Source of the DNA: Thiomicrorhabdus sp. Milos-T2
Lineage (GTDB): Bacteria > Pseudomonadota > Gammaproteobacteria > Thiomicrospirales > Thiomicrospiraceae
Reading direction: 5' to 3'
DNA length: 64,000 nucleotides
Assembly (NCBI RefSeq): GCF_000702325.1
Contig: NZ_KL370892.1
Coordinates: 310,001-374,000 of the forward strand
Within the stretch, counting starts at the first letter, position 1, and each line of letters opens with the position of its first letter. The position numbers and the translations under genes were made by a program. Below the pieces are notes generated by a model. That model saw only the letters and a list, made by a program, of their open reading frames with translations. It was not told the DNA's origin and searched no databases. Shown piece after piece: positions 7,599-15,139 of the stretch.

Positions 7599-10439
7599 AT
7601 GACCGATTCCAATGCGCAAATTTCTTTTAACGCCGACAGCCCTTTTATTTTAGTGGACGGTTCTTCTTATTTATTTAGGGCTTTTCATGCCATGCCACCA
7701 CTCACCAATGGCAAGGGACAAGCAACGGGAGCCATATTTGGTGTGATTAATATGCTCGGTAAGCTCATTGAACAGTATCAACCCAAAAAGATGGCTGTGA
7801 TTTTTGATGCTAAGGGAAAAACCTTTAGACATGAGATGTACGATGAGTATAAAGCCCACCGCCCACCAATGCCGGATGAGCTAAGATCTCAAATTGAACC
7901 TATTCATGAAATTGTAAAAGCTTTAGGCTTACCACTTTTGGTCATTGATGGCGTTGAGGCTGACGATGTAATGGGAACCTTTGCGCAACAAGCAACAGAA
8001 GCCAAACATGACACCTTAATATCAACCGGTGATAAAGATTTAGCGCAATTAGTGAATGAACACGTTACTTTAATTAACACCATGAATGACACGCTTTCTA
8101 CACCAGAGAGCGTGGTTGAAAAGTTTGGTGTACGTCCTGACCAAATCATTGATTACCTAGCTCTAGTTGGTGATAGCGCCGATAATATTCCAGGGATTCC
8201 AAAATGTGGCCCTAAAACAGCGGTTAAATGGCTGACCTCATTTGGCAATATTGATAATTTGATAGCGAACGCCCCAATGATTGGTGGCAAAATTGGTGAA
8301 AACCTGCGCAACAACCTAGACCAACTCGCTCTTTCTAGAGAACTTACTACCATTAAATTAGATTGTGACTTGCCCGTTAGTTTGGATGATATTCAACGTA
8401 CTCAGCCCGATATGGCTCGTTTACAAGAACTGTTTACCGAATACGATTTACGTAACTGGCTAAACCAAGTCATGAATGGTCAAGTGCCTTTTTCAAAAAC
8501 TACTGGTGCTAAAGCACACAGTCAAACCGTACAAAAGCAGTCTAATGGAACTAAGGATGATTCAAATGTTGAAGCTAACACTCAAACAGAAGCCATTACA
8601 GCGAGTGCCGTTGAATCAAACTATGAAACCATATTAACAGCAGAAGACTTTGAAACTTGGATAGAACGGATTGAAAATGCTGAACTATTTGCCATAGATA
8701 CTGAAACCACCTCTTTAAATACACTTCAAGCGAAAATAGTCGGGGTTTGCTTAGCGGTAAAAGACCCTGAAAACCCGGGTAACCAGGCCTGCTATATTCC
8801 GCTTACTCACGATTATGAAGGAGCCCCTGAACAACTTGATATTGACAGGGTGCTAAACCGATTAAAACCCATCTTAGAAAACCCAAATGTAGCTAAATGC
8901 GGTCAAAATCTTAAATATGATTGGCATGTGTTGCAAAATCATGGCATTTCACTTAAAGGGATGCAGTTTGACACCATGCTGGAATCCTACAGTTTAAACA
9001 GTGTTGCTACTCGCCATAATATGGATGATTTAGCATTAAAATACCTAAATCATCGCACCACGCATTTTGAAGAGATTGCCGGTAAAGGTAAAAAGCAACT
9101 TACCTTTAATCAAATTGAAATTGAAACAGCGGCGCATTATGCCGCAGAAGATGCAGACATTACTTTGCAACTACATCAAACACTTTGGCAGCAATTAGAA
9201 GCAGAACCGACTATTAAAAAGGTATTTACCGACATAGAAATGCCTTTAATGCCTGTTTTAGCACACATGGAACGTAATGGTGTCTTACTTGATACTGATA
9301 TGCTCGCTGTGCAAAGTGAAGAAATTAGCAAGAAGTTAACAGAACTCGAACAAAAGGCACATTTAATCGCCGGAGAGGTCTTTAACCTTAACTCTTCGAA
9401 GCAATTACAGGTTATTCTATTTGAAAACTTAGAACTTCCTATTATTAAAAAAACCCCTAAAGGTGCACCCTCAACTGCAGAACCGGTATTAGCTGAGCTA
9501 GCGGAACAAGGCCATGAAATGCCAATTCTTATTTTAGAGTATCGTAGCTTAGCTAAATTAAAATCAACCTATACAGATTCTTTACCTAAACAAGTTGATC
9601 CAAATACCGGTCGAGTTCATACCTCTTATATGCAAGCTGTCGCCTCTACGGGACGTTTATCTTCTACCGAACCGAACCTTCAAAACATTCCTATTCGTTC
9701 TGCAGAAGGTCGTCGTATTCGCCAGGCTTTTATAACCAGGCCTGGTTATAAAATGGTTGCTGCGGATTACTCACAAATTGAGCTTAGAATTATGGCCCAC
9801 CTTTCAGGAGATGCGGGGTTATTAAAAGCCTTTGCGGAAGGTAAAGATATTCACCAAGCCACTGCAGCAGAAATTTTTGGCGTAACTTTAGAAGAAGTCA
9901 CTACAGAACAACGTCGCAGTGCCAAAGCCGTTAACTTTGGTTTAATTTACGGAATGTCTGCCTTTGGGTTAGCTAAACAGTTAAATGTAGGGCGACACCT
10001 TGCACAAGAATATATAGACCTTTACTTCTCACGCTACCCTGGCGTTTTGCATTATATGCAAGAGACTAAAGAGCAAGCAAAAGAGACCGGTTATGTAGAA
10101 ACTCTCTTAGGACGCAGATTGTACTTGCCAGATATCAATGCTCGTAATGGTCAACTAAGACAGTACGCTGAACGTACTGCAATAAATGCACCCATGCAAG
10201 GAACCGCGGCAGACATTATTAAAACCGCCATGATTCAAATTGAAGGTTGGTTGCAGAGTTGTACTTTTGATATTCAAATGATTATGCAAGTACACGATGA
10301 ATTGGTTTTTGAAGTGGCTGAAGACCAATTAGAAGCGGTTAAAGCAGAAATTAAAACTTTAATGGAATCGGCATTAACACTTAAAGTGCCGTTAATTGTA
10401 GAAATTGGTGAAGGCAATAACTGGGATGAAGCCCATTAA
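7599..10439 (+). CDS. polA: DNA polymerase I
   Basis: 946 residues with all three domains. The 5'-3' flap nuclease (about 1-290) begins ILVDGSSYLFRAFHAMPP. The 3'-5' proofreading exonuclease (about 330-520) keeps the acidic motif FAIDTETTS, so proofreading is probably intact. The polymerase domain has motif A (DYSQIELRIMAHLSGD), motif B (RRSAKAVNFGLIYGMSAFG) and motif C (VHDELVFEV). A Gln/Thr-rich spacer lies at about 303-340. The iterated palindrome occurs in frame at 9735-9746, encoding part of TRPGY. It acts in replication and repair. A strong hairpin terminator follows. Confidence 0.98.
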   Translation: MTDSNAQISFNADSPFILVDGSSYLFRAFHAMPPLTNGKGQATGAIFGVINMLGKLIEQYQPKKMAVIFDAKGKTFRHEMYDEYKAHRPPMPDELRSQIEPIHEIVKALGLPLLVIDGVEADDVMGTFAQQATEAKHDTLISTGDKDLAQLVNEHVTLINTMNDTLSTPESVVEKFGVRPDQIIDYLALVGDSADNIPGIPKCGPKTAVKWLTSFGNIDNLIANAPMIGGKIGENLRNNLDQLALSRELTTIKLDCDLPVSLDDIQRTQPDMARLQELFTEYDLRNWLNQVMNGQVPFSKTTGAKAHSQTVQKQSNGTKDDSNVEANTQTEAITASAVESNYETILTAEDFETWIERIENAELFAIDTETTSLNTLQAKIVGVCLAVKDPENPGNQACYIPLTHDYEGAPEQLDIDRVLNRLKPILENPNVAKCGQNLKYDWHVLQNHGISLKGMQFDTMLESYSLNSVATRHNMDDLALKYLNHRTTHFEEIAGKGKKQLTFNQIEIETAAHYAAEDADITLQLHQTLWQQLEAEPTIKKVFTDIEMPLMPVLAHMERNGVLLDTDMLAVQSEEISKKLTELEQKAHLIAGEVFNLNSSKQLQVILFENLELPIIKKTPKGAPSTAEPVLAELAEQGHEMPILILEYRSLAKLKSTYTDSLPKQVDPNTGRVHTSYMQAVASTGRLSSTEPNLQNIPIRSAEGRRIRQAFITRPGYKMVAADYSQIELRIMAHLSGDAGLLKAFAEGKDIHQATAAEIFGVTLEEVTTEQRRSAKAVNFGLIYGMSAFGLAKQLNVGRHLAQEYIDLYFSRYPGVLHYMQETKEQAKETGYVETLLGRRLYLPDINARNGQLRQYAERTAINAPMQGTAADIIKTAMIQIEGWLQSCTFDIQMIMQVHDELVFEVAEDQLEAVKAEIKTLMESALTLKVPLIVEIGEGNNWDEAH
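9735..9746. repeat. Iterated palindrome inside polA (20-bp extended form)
   Basis: Perfect ACCAGGCCTGGT within a 20-bp palindrome at 9731-9750, read as codons for I-T-R-P-G-Y. It shows that the motif is tolerated in an essential coding region between motifs of the polymerase domain. Confidence 0.9.
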
Positions 10440-10451
10440 TTTCTAACCCAA

Positions 10452-10483
10452 AAACTCTCCTTTCTTCTTCAAGGAGAGTTTTT
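10452..10483 (+). terminator. Rho-independent terminator of polA
   Basis: 11-bp perfect stem AAACTCTCCTT / AAGGAGAGTTT with an 8-nt pyrimidine-rich loop and a short T run, 12 bases after the polA stop codon. Confidence 0.9.
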
Positions 10484-10669
10484 ACAAACAGAGCTTCAAT
10501 GTTTAATGCAAAGCTCTCTTATTGTTTCATTCTCTCCACAATGACATCATTTCTAAACAATTAACCTCATTTTAAAACAAAACCTAACTCTCATCCCAAT
10601 CGTATAAAGTTCTCTAAACGACAATATAAAACCCTCTCTAATTATTAATGTAATAAATTTACATTTATA

Positions 10670-10698
10670 TTGACAACCGGTATTAAAAATTCTACTAT
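10670..10698 (+). promoter_or_regulatory. Predicted sigma-70 promoter for small exported protein
   Basis: TTGACA (10670-10675), a 17-bp spacer, then TACTAT (10693-10698), about 67 bp before the next start codon. The surrounding 325-bp gap 10440-10764 contains the polA terminator, AT-rich DNA and an imperfect inverted repeat (TTTACATTTA / AAATGTAAATG) around the promoter that could be an operator. Nothing else was seen. Confidence 0.65.
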
Positions 10699-10764
10699 TT
10701 CAAATGTAAATGTTTAACATTTTTAAAATTTAACCGTTAATATAATGAATTAAGAGGCCTTGCC

Positions 10765-11016
10765 ATGAAAATACTCTTTGCAAAAACTATCATAAAAACC
10801 GCTATTATCACCTCATTAATTGCAGCTACCTTTGTATCAATGTCTAGCATAGCAATTGACAAAAACAGCGCACAAGCCGAACAAGAAGAAATTATGCAAA
10901 TCCAAGGCAAGATAGAAGCCATGACACAAGCAATGCAAAACAATCAGGCCATAATCAAAACCGTTAAAGAACTTCACGCTCAAGTACATGAAAATTTACT
11001 TTTAAATCAACAATAG
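10765..11016 (+). CDS. Small exported or membrane-anchored helical protein, unknown
   Basis: 83 residues; the family was not recognised. The N-terminal hydrophobic stretch (about residues 9-29) is a signal peptide or anchor. The remainder is polar, Gln/Glu-rich and likely a single coiled coil (EEIMQIQGKIEAMTQAMQNNQAIIKTVKEL). A leader GAGGCC stands 8-13 bases before the ATG. It has its own good promoter and is followed by an inverted repeat (TTGTGCC / GGCACAA near 11105-11124). It could be a small envelope or stress protein; this is only a guess from shape. Confidence 0.65.
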   Translation: MKILFAKTIIKTAIITSLIAATFVSMSSIAIDKNSAQAEQEEIMQIQGKIEAMTQAMQNNQAIIKTVKELHAQVHENLLLNQQ

Positions 11017-11144
11017 TCGACGGAAACCGATAAAAATGAAAAGGGTTCTGAAGAGACTCAAACCACTGCGCTAAATTAATTTTTACCACATGAAACCTTT
11101 TCCTTTTGTGCCCCATAAGGCACAAGACTTTAATGAGATTTAAA

Positions 11145-11864
11145 ATGACTCATATAATTTTTAAAAATATTCTGCTATCCGTTATCATTCTTGTGTTGGG
11201 AATTATTGCCTTAAATACGGTTGCATCCGCTCATGAAAACACTAAACTCACTACTGGTTTGTTTTATGTTGATGGCCAAAGTGACACGATTAACAAGGAC
11301 AATGTCTTATCAACCTCTGTTCCCTTAGAGCTATCCATAAAAAATGAAAAATTGTCGTTTGGGGTTTCAATGGCCTATTTATCCGTAAAAAGCGGAACAT
11401 TCAAAGAGAGTGGATTAGGTGATACTATTATTAGTCTTGGCTATGACTTAACTCATCAATTTTCGGTCAAGTTAAAACAAAAGATAGCAACCGGAGATGC
11501 TAATAAAGGCTTAAGTACAGGTAAAGATGATGTTTCTGTACAGTTAGATTACTTTACTAGTTTAAATAATAAAGTATCGTTATTTACGACTTTAGGCTAT
11601 AAAAAAGTGGGTAAAGTCGAAGAATTAAACATGCAAGACAGCCTTTACGCATCCGTCGGTACAGGACATATTTTTAGCAATAAAACCCGCATTGGGGTGA
11701 GCTTAGATTACAAAGAAAGTATTTTTAAAAACCTAGAGAATCAATTAGGGGTTGCCGCATTTGTTAGCAAACCTTTAAATTCAAACTACAGTTTAACTGG
11801 CTTTGCCGGTTATGATCTCACCAAAACCAAAAGTATTGGTGTCAGTTTAACAACTCAATTTTAA
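11145..11864 (+). CDS. Outer-membrane beta-barrel-like protein
   Basis: The start is placed at MTHIIFKN (11145), where the signal peptide (residues 1-32, ending VASAH) begins normally; an upstream in-frame ATG at 11106 adds 13 residues. The mature part is made of alternating short amphipathic strands rich in Gly, Ser and aromatic residues (LSFGVSMAYLSV, DTIISLGYDLT, KTRIGVSLDYK) and ends in F (SLTTQF), the usual outer-membrane protein terminus. This looks like a small transporter/MetA-pathway type barrel. It is the first of three closely spaced genes with the DUF6502 and DUF5666 proteins. Confidence 0.75.
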   Translation: MTHIIFKNILLSVIILVLGIIALNTVASAHENTKLTTGLFYVDGQSDTINKDNVLSTSVPLELSIKNEKLSFGVSMAYLSVKSGTFKESGLGDTIISLGYDLTHQFSVKLKQKIATGDANKGLSTGKDDVSVQLDYFTSLNNKVSLFTTLGYKKVGKVEELNMQDSLYASVGTGHIFSNKTRIGVSLDYKESIFKNLENQLGVAAFVSKPLNSNYSLTGFAGYDLTKTKSIGVSLTTQF

Positions 11865-11873
11865 AGTTTATAT

Positions 11874-12740
11874 ATGACTCAAGAAACCACAACACCCTTA
11901 AAAGAAAAAGCCTTAGCTAAAGCATTAAGTAACATGCTAAGACCTTTAGTTCGTTTATTAATTCATCAAGATATTACCTATATTGGATTATTAAACTTAC
12001 TTAAACGTACCTACGTTGAGGTGGCAGAAGAGTCATTTACTATTGAAAATAAAAAACTGACAGACAGTCGAATCAGCTTATTAACGGGAATTCATCGAGG
12101 AGATGTTAAACGTATTCGTACAGAAAACCTTAATCAACCTACCGAAAAAGAGTTAAAAGCGAGTTTAAGCTCTCAACTCATCTCTATCTGGATGGGACAT
12201 CAAGGTTATATTAATAAGAATGGCGAGCCTTTAGCTCTTTTTCGCTATCAACAAGATGGCAGCCCCTCTTTTGAAGAGCTGGTTTTTTCAGTTTCCAAAG
12301 ACAAACACCCGCGCTCTATTCTGGATGAATGGTTAAGCCAAAATCTAGTGGAATTAGTGACTAAAAATAAGATAGAAAAAGTACAACTAAGCCAAGCTAG
12401 TTACGTTCCCGCAGAAGATTTTGAAGAAAAATTATTTTTTGCGGGCAAAAATATTGGTAGTCACTTAACAACCGTTGCCCATAACCTAGAAAACCAAGTA
12501 CCGGCTATGTTTGATAGAGCGGTTTATTATTCAGGCTTAACAGAAGCCTCCATTCAAAAACTAGAAGCCAGTTCTAATGAGAAGATGTTAGCCGCACTCA
12601 CCGAACTTAACCAACTAGCAAGTCAGCTACAAGAGCAGGATAAAAATAGCGAACACGCTAAAAAAGCTAATCGTGAAATGCATGTTGGCGCATATTTTTG
12701 CCAAAGCTTAACCAAACAACCAACACATTCTAAAGATTAA
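11874..12740 (+). CDS. DUF6502 family protein
   Basis: 288 residues. The N-terminal half matches the DUF6502 pattern: SNMLRPLVRLLIHQDITYIGLLNLLKRTYVEVAEESF, then TDSRISLLTGIHRGDVKRIR, which looks like a winged-helix/HTH segment. The C-terminal third is helical (EASIQKLEASSNEKMLAALTELNQLASQLQEQ) and may be a coiled coil. No signal peptide is present, so it is probably cytoplasmic. Function is unknown; a DNA-binding or regulatory role is inference from the HTH-like segment. It starts 9 bases after the barrel gene and ends 11 bases before the DUF5666 gene. Confidence 0.8.
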   Translation: MTQETTTPLKEKALAKALSNMLRPLVRLLIHQDITYIGLLNLLKRTYVEVAEESFTIENKKLTDSRISLLTGIHRGDVKRIRTENLNQPTEKELKASLSSQLISIWMGHQGYINKNGEPLALFRYQQDGSPSFEELVFSVSKDKHPRSILDEWLSQNLVELVTKNKIEKVQLSQASYVPAEDFEEKLFFAGKNIGSHLTTVAHNLENQVPAMFDRAVYYSGLTEASIQKLEASSNEKMLAALTELNQLASQLQEQDKNSEHAKKANREMHVGAYFCQSLTKQPTHSKD

Positions 12741-12751
12741 GGTTAAGCCAA

Positions 12752-13675
12752 ATGCTAAACGTATTGAAACCAAATGGGGCTATAACCAAACACATCAAAA
12801 ACCTACTGACTGTTTTAGGTTTGAGTATAGCGGTTTCCGCCTGCCAAATATGGCCAACCGAACCCACCTCTTCTAAAAATACTAACCAAACAATAATAGC
12901 CCATAAATCAGGGTTTGGTGGTACCGGAAAAACCGGCACTGAAAACACAAAAATAGCCGCTAACTCTGGGTTTGGTGGCACGGGTAAAACCGCCTCCAAT
13001 TCAGGTTTTGGCGGCACAGGTATTATTGGCACTATTACCAAATTTGGGAGTATTTGGGTTAATGGCATTGAGGTTGAATACAACAATGATGTCAAAGTAA
13101 GTTCTAATGTTTCCGCGCATGAAACGTTACAAATTGGTCAACAGGTCATTGTTGAAACTGATATTGCTAAAGTTCGTCCATGGACTGAAAATATTTACAT
13201 TTTTTATCCTATTGCCGGGCAAATTGAAACGGTTTCTGCTAATCAAATTACAGTTGATGGCAAACTCATTTACCTAAATTCTCAAACCCAAATTAGTAAA
13301 GGTATTAAGCTTAAGGTGGGAAATTTTGTGGCTATCAATGGCTACCCTGATAATAACAATCACTGGTTAGCCAACAGAATCAGTCATAATCCTAAAGCGT
13401 TACATATTTATCAATTAGCGCCAGATGTTTCCTTTTCTGATCAGGTTCATCAACTATTAATTGAAATCACAAAACCGCAATTATCAGCCTTAAACAACTC
13501 GTTTAAAGGCCTACCTATTGCGATTATTGAAACCCGTAAAAAGTCAGAATCTAATCAAAAGTATCTGTTAAAAGCGAAAATTGAAAAAGGCGAAATTACC
13601 CAATATGACTTATTAAAGTATCAGTCTGCAATTAATAAACTAAAACAACGTTTTGAACTTAATAAAATTAATTAA
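12752..13675 (+). CDS. DUF5666 domain lipoprotein-like protein with GFGGTG repeats
   Basis: 307 residues. The signal region ends with a possible lipobox (LSIAVSAC, Cys about residue 31). Three GFGGTG repeats follow (roughly residues 52-90), then repeating beta modules of the DUF5666 type (GTITKFGSIWVNGIEVEY; GQIETVSANQITVDGKLIYL). DUF5666 resembles OB-like beta domains and its function is unknown. The gene is the last of a tight cluster with the barrel and DUF6502 genes, which suggests an envelope-linked system with a cytoplasmic partner. Confidence 0.8.
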   Translation: MLNVLKPNGAITKHIKNLLTVLGLSIAVSACQIWPTEPTSSKNTNQTIIAHKSGFGGTGKTGTENTKIAANSGFGGTGKTASNSGFGGTGIIGTITKFGSIWVNGIEVEYNNDVKVSSNVSAHETLQIGQQVIVETDIAKVRPWTENIYIFYPIAGQIETVSANQITVDGKLIYLNSQTQISKGIKLKVGNFVAINGYPDNNNHWLANRISHNPKALHIYQLAPDVSFSDQVHQLLIEITKPQLSALNNSFKGLPIAIIETRKKSESNQKYLLKAKIEKGEITQYDLLKYQSAINKLKQRFELNKIN

Positions 13676-13742
13676 GATGTAAAAAATTAAATTTAATCTG
13701 GCAAGACAGCAGTTAATTACTAATCTAACTTGAAAAAAATTC

Positions 13743-14070
13743 ATTATCAGATTTGAGTTATTTTCCACTTTTGTGATGTTTAATATTGAAGCTTGGGCAA
13801 ACGCCTTAACTCCCCTTGTAATAAATGGTGCAAGGTTCTTAGCGTAGTGAACGGTAAAAAAACGCTGCTGTTTGAGCTTAGCGAGTTCAGCGTTTTCAGT
13901 TCACAAGCTTAGAACTTGCCCATTTATGGAGTGGGGTTTGTTTTTTGGTTACTTTTTTGCCAAACTGCAAAAAGTAACGAGAAGCCTGTGTGACAAAATT
14001 TAAGGCAAAGTATTCTATTTAAAATAGGCTTCTCAATCGCTGTACTGTCTGATTTAATCTAAGCTTTTAC
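13743..14070 (+). repeat. Structured ~330-bp non-coding repeat, copy 1
   Basis: Closely similar to 25084-25409 and 59631-60052. It contains a long imperfect hairpin at 13822-13926 (arms TAAATGG.GCAAG... and ...CTTGCCCATTTA, with an inner AAAACGCTG / CAGCGTTTT stem) and a second perfect hairpin at 13948-13978 (GTTACTTTTT / AAAAAGTAAC). The ends share only a short ATCAGA / TCTGAT inverted pair. It fills most of the gap 13676-14166 and has no plausible ORF. Confidence 0.85.
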
Positions 14071-14110
14071 AATTAAGAGTAATTAAAGATAAATCAAAGT
14101 AAATAAAACA

Positions 14111-14122
14111 ACCAGGCCTGGT
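14111..14122. terminator. Iterated palindrome, 22-bp form, downstream of engB
   Basis: The core ACCAGGCCTGGT sits in a perfect 22-bp palindrome (14106-14127), 40 bp beyond the minus-strand engB stop codon. It is a plausible hairpin terminator for engB. Confidence 0.7.
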
Positions 14123-14166
14123 TGTTTCGAAAGTCTTAAAAGTTAGTCGCTAAACTAACGGCTAAC

Positions 14167-14865
14167 TTAGTTAAAACGACGAATATTGCCTTTGGTTTTG
14201 GGTTTTTTGCTACCAGGACGTATTTTCTTTTGATTTACAGGTTCTTTTTTCTCTTTTGGCGGGCGTTCATATTCCATCCACTCATCTAATTTATTCCATA
14301 CCTCATTGAGTCCTTCTCGTTTTAACGATGAGAATAATTGAGCAGTTGCATGTGGATACTCTTCTTTAAGTAATTGCTGTAATTTAAGCAACTCAGCCTT
14401 AGCTGGGCCTTTTTTGAGTTTATCTGATTTAGTTAATAACACATGCACAGGCAAACCAATCTGCTGAGTCCAGTCCAACATAACCAAATCTATTTCAGTT
14501 GGCGGTATGCGTGAATCCATTAATAAAATAAGCCCTTTTAGAGCCTCTCTTTTTTCAATATATGTGGTTAGGCCAGCTTCCCATGCACGTTTAACCTTCA
14601 CATTCACCTTAGCAAAGCCATAACCAGGTAAATCAACCAAGGCACGGGTTTCATCTACTGGAAAAAAGTTAATTAACTGAGTTCTACCTGGAGTTTTACT
14701 GGTTCTAGCTAAGGTTCTTTGAGAGGTAATCACGTTTAATGCACTAGATTTACCTGCATTAGAACGACCGGCAAAAGCGATTTCATGAGTCAACTCTTCT
14801 GGACATAAATTAAGTGTAGGCACACTTTTAAGATAATTCGCTTTTTGGTATAAAGGATGTTGCAT
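14167..14865 (-). CDS. engB: Ribosome biogenesis GTPase EngB (YihA/YsxC)
   Basis: 232 residues. Canonical GTPase motifs: G1 GRSNAGKSSALN (about residue 33), G3 DLPGYG, G4 TKSD, G5-like SSLKREG. EngB acts in late 50S subunit assembly in the cytoplasm. A basic C-terminal tail (KKEPVNQKKIRPGSKKPKTKG) extends beyond the core domain and may contact RNA. Close to polA, as in E. coli and Pseudomonas, and divergent from resB over a 274-bp AT-rich gap in which no clear promoter was identified. Confidence 0.95.
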   Translation of the reverse strand: MQHPLYQKANYLKSVPTLNLCPEELTHEIAFAGRSNAGKSSALNVITSQRTLARTSKTPGRTQLINFFPVDETRALVDLPGYGFAKVNVKVKRAWEAGLTTYIEKREALKGLILLMDSRIPPTEIDLVMLDWTQQIGLPVHVLLTKSDKLKKGPAKAELLKLQQLLKEEYPHATAQLFSSLKREGLNEVWNKLDEWMEYERPPKEKKEPVNQKKIRPGSKKPKTKGNIRRFN

Positions 14866-15139
14866 AGTGTTAAATTTAAGTCCGTTAATGTTGAAGGTTG
14901 TTATAAACGAAAGGTCTCTAAAATCGTATTTTAATACTTTATCAATGATTTACATAAGTATATACTCTATCCTATTTTTTAACGAATTCTAATCTAGTAA
15001 AGTGAAATTTTCATAAGGTTAAACCCCTTTTAAAAACAAGGTTTTAATCTAATAATAATGAATTTTTCTATATAAAACAGGTAACTAGCATTTTGCGTGT
15101 TTTTGAGATACTAGAGAATAACAACTAAATTGATATTTT

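Noticed and set aside
12730-13095. Proline-rich 121-codon minus-strand ORF
   Set aside because: Antisense shadow of the GFGGTG repeats of the DUF5666 gene; no ribosome site or independent support.
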